In this document: positions 1 to 7,129 of the stretch, one piece after another
How positions within the stretch are numbered: the first letter of the stretch is position 1
Layout of the letters: each line of letters begins with the position of its first letter
Assembly (NCBI GenBank): GCA_963849635.1
Contig: CAWKIA010000018.1
Location: 620,001-684,000 of the forward strand
Origin: CAVRUD01 sp963849635
GTDB taxonomy: Bacteria > Chloroflexota > Chloroflexia > Thermomicrobiales > UBA6265
Reading direction: 5' to 3'
Length of the DNA stretch: 64,000 bases
Notes under the pieces: model-generated
Database searches by the model: none
Told to the model about the DNA's origin: nothing
Seen by the model: only the letters and a program-made list of their open reading frames with translations
Made by a program: the position numbers and the translations under genes

Positions 1-864
1 CAGCGTCGAATCGAGGTTGCCCTGGATGCCCTGGTCTGGACGAAGCCGGTTCCAGGCCTCGTCCAGCGGCAACCTCCAGTCGACGCTAACGACATCAGGT
101 CCTGTTGCGGCGATCTGATCGAGTAACGAGACGGTCCCAGTGCTGAAATGAATGGTCGGTGCGGTGCCGCGGAGTGCGGCAAAGATCCGCTGGGTATATG
201 GCGCGACGTACTCAGCGTTGGCGGCCGGACTCAATAACCCTAGCCAGGAATCAAAGAGCTGGACCGCGTCCGCACCTGCATCGACCTGCCCGCGCAGATA
301 GCGGATGACGACCTCGGTGAGCGTGTCCATGAGGGCGTGCCAGGTGGTCGGGTCACCGTACATCAGGGCCTTCGTCTTCGGATACTCCCGCGACGATCGC
401 CCCTCGACGATGTAGCAGGCGAGCGTAAACGGCGCCCCGGAGAAACCCAGCAATGCAGCCCGTTCGCCAAGCTCCGCTTTGAGCAGGCGGAGTGCTTCGA
501 GCACGTATGGAGTCGCTTCCTCAGCATCAACGACGCGCAAGCGGGCTACCTGACCTGCCGTGCGGACCGGGTCATCGATCACCGGGCCAACGCCAGGATC
601 GATCCGAAACGGAATGCCCATCCCATCAAGCGGCAACATGATGTCGGCGAAGAGGACCGCCCCATCAACGCCAAACCGATCCACCGGCATCATCGTCGCC
701 TGCGCCGCTAGTTCCGGTGTGGTCGCTACCGTCATGAAGTCGTATTGCTTGCGCAGCGCCCGGTACTCGGGCAGACAGCGTCCAGCCTGGCGCATGAACC
801 AGACGGGAGTTGTGTCAACGGGTTGACGGTGCGCCGCGGCCAGGAGGCGCTGACGCCCTGTCAT
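1..864 (-). CDS. hemE: Uroporphyrinogen decarboxylase, 3' part outside window
   Basis: Decarboxylates the four acetate side chains of uroporphyrinogen III to give coproporphyrinogen III in the cytoplasm. The frame reads 288 codons without a stop up to base 1, so the C-terminus is missing; the family is about 340-350 residues. The N-terminal signature PVWFMRQAGR and the block FSGAPFTLACYIVEG are both present, as is FDSWLGLLSP. An ATG at 864 fits the family start; an in-frame GTG at 879 would add five residues, and neither has a strong ribosome binding site. It is the last visible gene of the operon hemCD-hemB-hemQ-hemE, 72 bases downstream of hemQ. Identity is certain from the motifs; the start is not. 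Confidence 0.95.
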   Translation of the reverse strand, partial: MTGRQRLLAAAHRQPVDTTPVWFMRQAGRCLPEYRALRKQYDFMTVATTPELAAQATMMPVDRFGVDGAVLFADIMLPLDGMGIPFRIDPGVGPVIDDPVRTAGQVARLRVVDAEEATPYVLEALRLLKAELGERAALLGFSGAPFTLACYIVEGRSSREYPKTKALMYGDPTTWHALMDTLTEVVIRYLRGQVDAGADAVQLFDSWLGLLSPAANAEYVAPYTQRIFAALRGTAPTIHFSTGTVSLLDQIAATGPDVVSVDWRLPLDEAWNRLRPDQGIQGNLDSTL

Positions 865-936
865 TGGTTCGGTGGTCACGAGAGAGCGCACATTTCCGCG
901 TGGACGATGTTCCGCTTGTCCGGAAATAAATCGATC

Positions 937-1719
937 CTAGGCACCGACGGCGACCGCTTGTCGCGCCCGGGCGATCGATTCGAGCATCTCCGCCGCGGTG
1001 GCATGCACGCAGGTGAAGATCGGCACATCCGTGAGGGTGTAGGCACTCGACACAGACCCACGGAGCTCCTGGACCAGATCGAGAAAGTCTCCGGGCTCAT
1101 CGGTTTCGAACGCCAGCACGAACTCCTGGTCGTCCAGCCCGAACGAGTAGGTGGTATTCAGCTTGACTGACGAGTACGTGTGGCCGATAGCGATGTGCTG
1201 GTTCATTGCCTGCTGCCGCTCTTCCTTCGGCAGACCGTACCACTCCCGCGCTTTCGTCAGAGGGTAGACGAACAGGTATTTGTGTTCGCCCGGTGCGAGC
1301 GCCAGACGGGTGAACTTGTCGCGTCCCGGACCGGAATACTTCTCGACGTAGTTGGAGTGCTTCGTCTGGGAGAGGTACGAGAACGGTGTCTCCAGCCACC
1401 CACCCAGTTCCGTGCCGAGCAGCTCACCGGCCATCCTCTGAAGATCGTCGAGCTCGTAACTCACCTGCCAGAGGAGGAAATCGACGTCTCCGCGAGTGCC
1501 GACGGTCGAGTAGCAGCGGATCAGGTTGCGATCTGCCCAGTCCTCGACCACCTCGCGGAACTCAGCCTTCTGCCGGTCCCGAGTCAATGTGTCGAGCCGG
1601 CGCCACTCCGGCGCGACCCGGAAAAACGTGAACTTGACGTACTGGCGTTTACCCGGCTGATGCGCCATTGGCCCGGTGGGTTCGGCTGCGCCTTCTACGC
1701 CGTTGCTGTGTTCGGTCAT
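937..1719 (-). CDS. hemQ: Coproheme decarboxylase, chlorite dismutase family
   Basis: HemQ/ChdC converts Fe-coproporphyrin III to heme b by two oxidative decarboxylations, the last step of the coproporphyrin-dependent route used mainly by monoderm bacteria. The 260-residue protein has the chlorite-dismutase-like fold signature: KFTFFRV near the N-terminus, YPLTKAREWY (position of the redox Tyr) near residue 155, and the IGHTYSSVKLNT block with the probable proximal His near residue 180, followed by FGLDDQEFVLAFE. It lies between hemB and hemE in one operon, which supports a heme role over a chlorite-detoxifying one. No hemY or hemH is in the window. Co-location with hemE indicates that this organism finishes heme through coproporphyrin, which is an inference. 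Confidence 0.93.
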   Translation of the reverse strand: MTEHSNGVEGAAEPTGPMAHQPGKRQYVKFTFFRVAPEWRRLDTLTRDRQKAEFREVVEDWADRNLIRCYSTVGTRGDVDFLLWQVSYELDDLQRMAGELLGTELGGWLETPFSYLSQTKHSNYVEKYSGPGRDKFTRLALAPGEHKYLFVYPLTKAREWYGLPKEERQQAMNQHIAIGHTYSSVKLNTTYSFGLDDQEFVLAFETDEPGDFLDLVQELRGSVSSAYTLTDVPIFTCVHATAAEMLESIARARQAVAVGA

Positions 1720-1741
1720 GCTGGCTCCTGCTCTAAAGACA

Positions 1742-2788
1742 TTATCGAGGGAATCCGACGACAGCGGTCTGTGGCCGCGCGGCTTCCCGCAACAAGCGAC
1801 TGACCTCTTTGGCGTGATAGGTAATGATGCGGTCAGCCCCGGCCCGTTTGATCGAGGTCAGGATCTCGATGGCTACGCGGGCTTCGTCGATCCACCCCAT
1901 CTGCGATGCTGCTTTGACCATCGCGTACTCACCGGAGACGTTGTAGGCGACGATCGGGATGTCATAGGTGTCACGGGCACGACGAACAATATCAAGGTAG
2001 GGCAGGGCGGGCTTGATGATGACCATGTCCGCGCCCTCCTCGATGTCGATCGCGATCTCGGTCATCGCCTCGCGAGCATTGCCCGGGTCCATCTGGTGTG
2101 AGCGGCGATCGCCAAAGGCAGGCATGCTGGAGGCCGCCTCGCGGAACGGCCCGTAAAAGGCAGATGCGTACTTGGCCGCGTAAGACATGATCGGCAAGTT
2201 GGTGAACCCTGCCCGGTCGAGGGCAGTCCGAATCACGGCCACGCGGCCATCCATCATGTCGGACGGGGCGACGATGTCGGCACCGGCTTCGGCGTGGCTG
2301 ATCGCAATCCGGGAGAGCAGGTTCAGGGTCAGATCGTTGTCAACCTCGCCACCGACGACGATGCCGCAGTGGCCGTGATCGGTGTATTCACAACCGCAGA
2401 CGTCGGTGATGACCACGGTCGACGGTGTGTGCCGCTTGATGACCCGCACCGCTTCCTGCACCGGCCCATTCGGGTCATACCCACTCGAGGCCTCCGCGTC
2501 CTTCTCGGCTGGAATGCCGAACAGCAGCACCGCGCCGATGCCAAGCGCGACAAGCTCATCCAGCTCAGCTGGAAGCTGGTCAACCGAGAGCTGGAACTGT
2601 CCCGGCATCGAATCAATCGGGCGCCGCACCCCTACGCCGAAGGTGATGAACAAGGGGAAGATGAAGTCACCGGGAGCGAGAACGGTCTCGCGCACCAGGC
2701 GGCGAATACCTTCCGAGTGCCTCAGCCGGCGCAGCCGGCGAAATCCAAGCTGTTCGGTGGTCGATTCTTGGTGGCCGTTGTTTGTCAT
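1742..2788 (-). CDS. hemB: Delta-aminolevulinic acid dehydratase (porphobilinogen synthase)
   Basis: Condenses two 5-aminolevulinate molecules into porphobilinogen. The chosen start is the ATG at 2788, which has a GGGAGG ribosome binding site and overlaps the hemCD stop in an ATGA arrangement; a longer open frame upstream lies inside hemCD. The 348-residue product carries the Cys-rich zinc site DVCGCEYTDHGHCG and both active-site lysine segments, SYAAKYASAFYGPFR and VIIKPALPYLD. Length is normal for the family. The four-base overlap with hemCD implies translational coupling, and hemQ follows after 22 bases. Confidence 0.96.
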   Translation of the reverse strand: MTNNGHQESTTEQLGFRRLRRLRHSEGIRRLVRETVLAPGDFIFPLFITFGVGVRRPIDSMPGQFQLSVDQLPAELDELVALGIGAVLLFGIPAEKDAEASSGYDPNGPVQEAVRVIKRHTPSTVVITDVCGCEYTDHGHCGIVVGGEVDNDLTLNLLSRIAISHAEAGADIVAPSDMMDGRVAVIRTALDRAGFTNLPIMSYAAKYASAFYGPFREAASSMPAFGDRRSHQMDPGNAREAMTEIAIDIEEGADMVIIKPALPYLDIVRRARDTYDIPIVAYNVSGEYAMVKAASQMGWIDEARVAIEILTSIKRAGADRIITYHAKEVSRLLREAARPQTAVVGFPR

Positions 2789-4608
2789 CGAGTCCTCCCA
2801 CCTTCGGCCCCAACCAGGCGCGGTGATCGCTGCCCACGGACGGCGTCGATGCGATCCCGCCTGTCGATCAACGCCTGGACGAGACCGGCCATGGTTGCGT
2901 CCTCCGCGACAATATCGACCCGGAGGCCAAAGTCGCGGGCGGTCTCGGCCGTCACCGGTCCCAGGCAAGCAACAGCGCTGCCAAGCAAGCTTATAAGTCC
3001 ATTCGGTAGCAGCGAGGAAAGCGCGCGGACACATGAGGACGACGCGAACGTGGCCACGTCGAATTCGCCCCGCTCGATCGCCTCAACTATCGCCGGATCG
3101 AGCGAACGCTGCGGCTCTGTGCGATAGACCTCGACGTGATCGACGATCGCTCCGGCCTCACGCAGTCCAATTTCCAGCACGTCGCGGGCAAGATTGCCGC
3201 GCGGCAAGAGGATTCGCTTTCCGGACACACCCTCTGCGATCAGGGCATCGCGAACCGCCTCCCCATCAAACCGGGCGGGCACGAGATCGACTGTCACACC
3301 GGCCCCGGTCAAGCGCGCGTCCGTCGCCGAACCGACGGCGGCAACACGCGTCGCCTTGAAGATTACCGGCGAGAGCCCGGCGATCTCAATTCGGCGCAGA
3401 ACTCCATCAACCGCGTTTCCGCTCGTGAAGACGACCCAGTCGTAGACGCCGAAACCGATCTCGGTGATCGCCCGATCGACCAAGTCCGTATCTCGCGGCG
3501 GGATAATCTTGATCGTCGGGGCTGACACTGGCTTTGCCCCAGCGGCGATCAAGTCAGTCTCGAACGACGTCGCCGACGACCCGGGTCTCGTGACGAGCAC
3601 GCTGAGCCCGGCAAGCGGGCGCCCGGCCACCAGCGGCGGCGATGGGTGCGGCGGACCAATATCGGCGAGCATCTCGCCGGCGAGAGCGGCGGCGTGCGCC
3701 TCAGCCTGGGCGGGCTGTAAGGACTCCGTCCTCCAGATGGCATGGTTCCCGTCTTCCCGCGCCAACATGCAGCGCAGTACCAGCGCCTCTCCGGACCATT
3801 CGACATTGGCTCCTACGGGCGTTGTGCAGCCCCCTCCGATGCCACGCAAGAACGCACGCTCCACCCGTACCGGCAGCGAAACGGCATGGTCATCCAGCTC
3901 CGCGAGGAAGTGAGCTGGCGCCACCGGATTGGCCCGGGTTTCGATCGCGAGTGCGCCCTGCCCGGGCGAGGGAACGAATCGGTCCAGTGGCAAATACTCG
4001 ACGATGCGGTCCTGCCAGCCCATCCGCGTCACGCCGGCCGCAGCCAGGACGATTGCGTCCAGGTCGCTTTCGGCCGCCTTGCGCAGTCGAGTATCGACAT
4101 TGCCCCGTAGTTCGACGATCTGGGCGTCGGGACGCATTGCGAGTACTTGGACCGCACGGCGCCGCGACGATGTTCCTATCACCGGCCGATCGGGAAGCTC
4201 CATCAACGGCACAGCGTGCCGAGAAATCAACACATCACGCGGATCTTCGCGATCGAGGATGGCGATCAGCCGCAAATTGTCCTGGCTTTCGGATGGCAGG
4301 TCCTTCGCCGAGTGGACCGCGGCATCGACAACGCCGCGGCGAATCGCCTCTTCAAGGGCCGACGTAAAGACTCCGCGCCCCCCAATGACCGTTAGCGGCG
4401 ACGACTTATCGACGTCACCATCCGTGCGGATAATTGTAGATTCGGTCTTGATCTCAGGATGAATGCGACTGAATGTCGCGATCACGAGGTCGGTCTGGGC
4501 GAGCGCCAGGGCACTGCCCCGTGTCCCGAACCGGACGAGACTCGACGCTCCTTGCACCGAAAACCCAGCGGGCCGGGTTGAATCACCGTGCGACATGTGG
4601 GCGAGCAC
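2785..4608 (-). CDS. hemCD: Fused porphobilinogen deaminase / uroporphyrinogen-III synthase
   Basis: A 607-residue bifunctional protein. Residues about 20-315 are HemC, which polymerises four porphobilinogens: FGTRGSALALAQT, VHSAKDLPS, GTSSRRRAVQ and the cofactor-attachment cysteine in GIGGGCTTPVGA. Residues about 335-600 are HemD, which closes the ring: LSVLVTRPGSSA, DWVVFTSGNAVDGVL and DVATFASSSCVRAL. Fusion of these consecutive enzymes is known in several phyla. The start is GTG at 4608 after an AGGGG motif, or the in-frame ATG at 4596. It is the first gene of the heme operon; phased repeats and a putative promoter lie 32-66 bases upstream. Confidence 0.93.
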   Translation of the reverse strand: MLAHMSHGDSTRPAGFSVQGASSLVRFGTRGSALALAQTDLVIATFSRIHPEIKTESTIIRTDGDVDKSSPLTVIGGRGVFTSALEEAIRRGVVDAAVHSAKDLPSESQDNLRLIAILDREDPRDVLISRHAVPLMELPDRPVIGTSSRRRAVQVLAMRPDAQIVELRGNVDTRLRKAAESDLDAIVLAAAGVTRMGWQDRIVEYLPLDRFVPSPGQGALAIETRANPVAPAHFLAELDDHAVSLPVRVERAFLRGIGGGCTTPVGANVEWSGEALVLRCMLAREDGNHAIWRTESLQPAQAEAHAAALAGEMLADIGPPHPSPPLVAGRPLAGLSVLVTRPGSSATSFETDLIAAGAKPVSAPTIKIIPPRDTDLVDRAITEIGFGVYDWVVFTSGNAVDGVLRRIEIAGLSPVIFKATRVAAVGSATDARLTGAGVTVDLVPARFDGEAVRDALIAEGVSGKRILLPRGNLARDVLEIGLREAGAIVDHVEVYRTEPQRSLDPAIVEAIERGEFDVATFASSSCVRALSSLLPNGLISLLGSAVACLGPVTAETARDFGLRVDIVAEDATMAGLVQALIDRRDRIDAVRGQRSPRLVGAEGGRTR

Positions 4609-4639
4609 TCATCCCCTAAATGCCGAAGACGGGCGAGAT

Positions 4640-4674
4640 AAATCTAGGGAAATCTTCCAAATCTGTGCAAATCT
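4640..4674 (-). promoter_or_regulatory. Putative hem operon promoter with four phased AAATCT repeats
   Basis: AAATCT (AGATTT on the transcribed strand) occurs four times, starting at 4640, 4650, 4659 and 4669, spaced 10, 9 and 10 bases, close to one DNA turn. On the minus strand a TTGCAC -35-like box (4665-4670) and a TAGATT -10-like box (4641-4646) are 18 bases apart and lie within the array. A regulator binding one face of the helix would cover the promoter. The repeats are seen directly; the promoter and regulator are inferred. Confidence 0.5.
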
Positions 4675-4707
4675 GGACATCCCCACTTAAGGTAGGAGGA
4701 TCACCGG

Positions 4708-4776
4708 ATGAGCGTCAACCTTAATCTGGGATGTGGGCCCGACGGATCGGCAGGACTGCCGCGAACCCTATGCTAG
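4708..4776 (+). CDS. Possible 22-residue small ORF with strong ribosome binding site
   Basis: An ATG at 4708 follows a perfect AGGAGG (4694-4699) with an eight-base spacer and opens a 22-codon frame ending in TAG at 4776. The peptide begins MSVNLNLGCG and ends LPRTLC; it has two cysteines and no membrane segment. It stops 38 bases before the tRNA-Sec and reads towards it. The ribosome binding site is better than that of many larger genes nearby, but there is no homology I recognise and chance is possible. Confidence 0.3.
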   Translation: MSVNLNLGCGPDGSAGLPRTLC

Positions 4777-4813
4777 ACTCGCCGCGCCCGGCGCTTCGAG
4801 GAATCGTCGCCAT

Positions 4814-4908
4814 GGGGGCGGAAGGGGCCCGGTGGCCTCCCCGGTCTTCAAAACCGTGTGGGCGTCGGCGAACCCGGCGCCGGTGGGTTCGACTCCCATG
4901 CGCCCTCG
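4814..4908 (+). tRNA. selC: tRNA-Sec (anticodon UCA)
   Basis: A 95-nucleotide molecule with the selenocysteine tRNA architecture. The anticodon loop CTTCAAA gives UCA. The acceptor arm is long (GGGGGCG pairing with CGCCCTC, with G-G opposed at the eighth position). The D stem has six pairs (GGGGCC with GGCCTC), and the long variable arm pairs GGCGTCGG with a CCGGCGCC segment. The T arm is GTGGG-TTCGACT-CCCAT, and G is the discriminator base. The CCA end is not encoded. It inserts selenocysteine at UGA with SelB and SelA; neither gene is in the window. Confidence 0.9.
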
Positions 4909-4909
4909 C

Positions 4910-5447
4910 CTTCAATTGTGTCCACTTTGCATACATGTATTCCAACATTGAAGAAGCTCCGCAAGAAGTGTCCTGCGGTTCTTTGCGGTTTGACCAACAT
5001 GCTGTGGCCTCTACCGAATCTCATCATGTGACTCTAACGTTACGATTTTCTGCGGCCCAAACCTGAGTGCCGCGGTGCAGAAGTGTGCCTAAACTGCGAT
5101 CTGTTTGAGGAGGTGGAGGTCCACTCAACTTCCGCCGTCCCCTAGGAAAAGGCCGCGTGAATAAAGTGATCTCTTGCCCCGTGGCGGAGCAGTCTGTTGT
5201 GCGGGCCATGATTAAACCGGTCTGAGGGAGCGTCGATTGCCCTGTTCGTGGGTGGACCGTTCGCGGGCAAATGGGTAAATCCCTCCATTCGGCGGGAGCG
5301 CTCTGGTTTCTACGATGGCGACGCGCCGATCGGACGGTCTGATCGGCTGAGACATTTGGATCGTCGAATTCAGGCGCCGCGCAACTGCTCGCGCTCCTGA
5401 CCCTACGCGGCCGACATTCCGCCTACCCAGAACCGGAGGATTCACAA
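4910..5447 (+). other. Gene-free stretch of about 540 bases
   Basis: Between tRNA-Sec and the Cys-rich protein gene I find no ORF with family resemblance and no RNA gene. Short frames on both strands look like chance. The only clear signal is the CCGGAGG ribosome binding site at its right end, serving the gene at 5448. The region is less GC-rich around 4910-5060. Confidence 0.5.
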
Positions 5448-6014
5448 ATGGACTCACATCGATTCGACGAGTTCTCTCGCACCATCGCCACTCCTCGCAC
5501 CCGGCGCGGTTTCCTCGTTGGTATCGGTGCACTCCTCGTCGGCGTCCACGGCGCCGCCGCCCAGCAATCCTGCCCAACAGGCCAGACGCCAAACAAGAAG
5601 GGCCAATGCACTTGCCCATCGGGGACCGATCCCTGCCCGAACGGCTGCTTCGACCAAAAGCGAGATCCGGAGAATTGCGGGCATTGCGGCACGGTCTGCC
5701 CGGCCGACGCGACATGCGTCAAAGGCGCATGTATCTGCCCTCCCGGCGGCTGCGGCGCGACGGCCACGACTACCACGACCGCGGCACCGACATGCGTTGC
5801 GGTGACCCCTCCGTTCACGAAGCCTGTTGCTTCGTGTTCGTCAAATACTGAGTGCTGTGCCGGAGCGATCTGTTGTAACTTCGCAGGGACACCGGGGTGT
5901 TACGATCTCCACTCGAATTTTTCCGCCTGCGGTACGACCTGCGAAAACTCCGTCAATTGCTTGAACGGTCCCGACAACTTCGCATGCGTTGACGGCGTCT
6001 GCGTCGCCGCATAA
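5448..6014 (+). CDS. Tat-exported cysteine-rich protein of unknown function
   Basis: A 188-residue protein with a twin-arginine signal (TRRGFLVGIGALLVG, residues about 18-32) and a likely cleavage site after AAA near residue 39. The mature part holds more than twenty cysteines, including CPNGC, DPENCGHCGTVC and CSSNTECC blocks, and a short Thr/Ala linker near residue 108. The NCGxCGxxC pattern recurs in exported Cys-rich proteins of Chloroflexota and myxobacteria, usually of unknown role. Export through Tat suggests that disulfides form or a metal is bound before or during export, which is inference. Start ATG 5448 is supported by CCGGAGG nine bases upstream. It stands alone with no operon partner. 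Confidence 0.8.
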   Translation: MDSHRFDEFSRTIATPRTRRGFLVGIGALLVGVHGAAAQQSCPTGQTPNKKGQCTCPSGTDPCPNGCFDQKRDPENCGHCGTVCPADATCVKGACICPPGGCGATATTTTTAAPTCVAVTPPFTKPVASCSSNTECCAGAICCNFAGTPGCYDLHSNFSACGTTCENSVNCLNGPDNFACVDGVCVAA

Positions 6015-6144
6015 CGCGTTCAATAGTCGATTCAGGGAACATGATGAAGAGTGCAGCGCCGGACGCAAAGTTACGTCTGGCGCTCATAAGCCGGGATCGC
6101 CAGCGTAGTGGGACTCGACTCCGAAACGCTCACTCGAGTCGCTT

Positions 6145-6999
6145 CTATTGCAATCGCTTTTTACCGCGTGCCGCCCAGGCGCTGCCGACAAGATCAATCC
6201 CACCGTCCTGCTCGACTGGCAGAGTGGACAGGAGTTGCTGGCGCAACGCCTCCCTGCGATTGTCATCCAGGCTGGCGACATACCGTTGAGGCGCGGCCGG
6301 GCCGGCAAGTGTGTGCGGAATCCAGTAGTCATCAAAGTGTTGGAATGCTAGGGGCACATCGATGGCTTCTACGACAACGTCCACGAGGCCGATGCTGGTA
6401 AAGAGGTCCGCAAGCGGCTCCGGGTGGCTGATGTGATAGTGGGATCGCGGATCGTGGTCGGCTGCATTGACGTCCGTGGCCGCGACCGCCTCCCAGAAGA
6501 ACCGCACCATCTGCATCTCGCCGCTGTAGTCCCAGATGTAGGCGCCAACGGTTCCGCCCGGCCACGCAACCCGCACCATCTCGGCGGCCGCGGCGGCGGG
6601 GTCAGCGATGTGGTTCAGGACCAACCCGGCGACAACCACGGCGAAACGGTCATCTTCCTGTGCCATTGCCCGGGCATCACCAACCTCGAAGACTGCCCTG
6701 GGGTCGACGATCTGCGCGGCGGCGGCGGCGACGAAATCTGACGACGGATCTATGCCCAATACCGTCGTCGGGTTACCCAGATCGAGAATGGCCGTCGCCA
6801 GCGCGCCGGTGCCACAACCGACGTCGAGCCAGTCGCACTGCGCGGGAATTCCGAGCCAACGAACGAAGGCTGGCGCCAGCTTGCGGCTCCATCTCCCCAT
6901 ATACGCCTCATAGGCATCCGCGGAACCCCACGAAAACGAGCCAGGTGCAAAAACCATCTGGGTTCCCTTTCCGTGCTCCGACATTGGCGCGACCACCAC
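6145..6999 (-). CDS. Class I SAM-dependent methyltransferase
   Basis: A 284-residue cytoplasmic enzyme with a UbiE/Methyltransf_11-type Rossmann domain. Motif I is WLDVGCGTGALATAIL near residue 58, an acidic loop GIDPSSDFV follows, and the post-motif block FEVGDARAM near residue 100 precedes VVAGLVLNHI. The C-terminal half (YHISHPEPL onward) is a substrate-binding region that I cannot assign. It is monocistronic: the neighbours are a convergent Cys-rich gene and a co-oriented acyltransferase 130 bases upstream. The substrate is unknown. Confidence 0.85.
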   Translation of the reverse strand: MVVAPMSEHGKGTQMVFAPGSFSWGSADAYEAYMGRWSRKLAPAFVRWLGIPAQCDWLDVGCGTGALATAILDLGNPTTVLGIDPSSDFVAAAAAQIVDPRAVFEVGDARAMAQEDDRFAVVVAGLVLNHIADPAAAAAEMVRVAWPGGTVGAYIWDYSGEMQMVRFFWEAVAATDVNAADHDPRSHYHISHPEPLADLFTSIGLVDVVVEAIDVPLAFQHFDDYWIPHTLAGPAAPQRYVASLDDNRREALRQQLLSTLPVEQDGGIDLVGSAWAARGKKRLQ

Positions 7000-7129
7000 C
7001 AGGACGCAGCCTAACGCACCCTATGGTTCAGCGCACCATTCAGAGGAATATCTGTTTAAAGTTAAGCGCTACCTGTCCTAAGCGCAGCCTGCGCCGAGTC
7101 TCTGGGGGTTGTCGATCGGTAGAGAGGGT

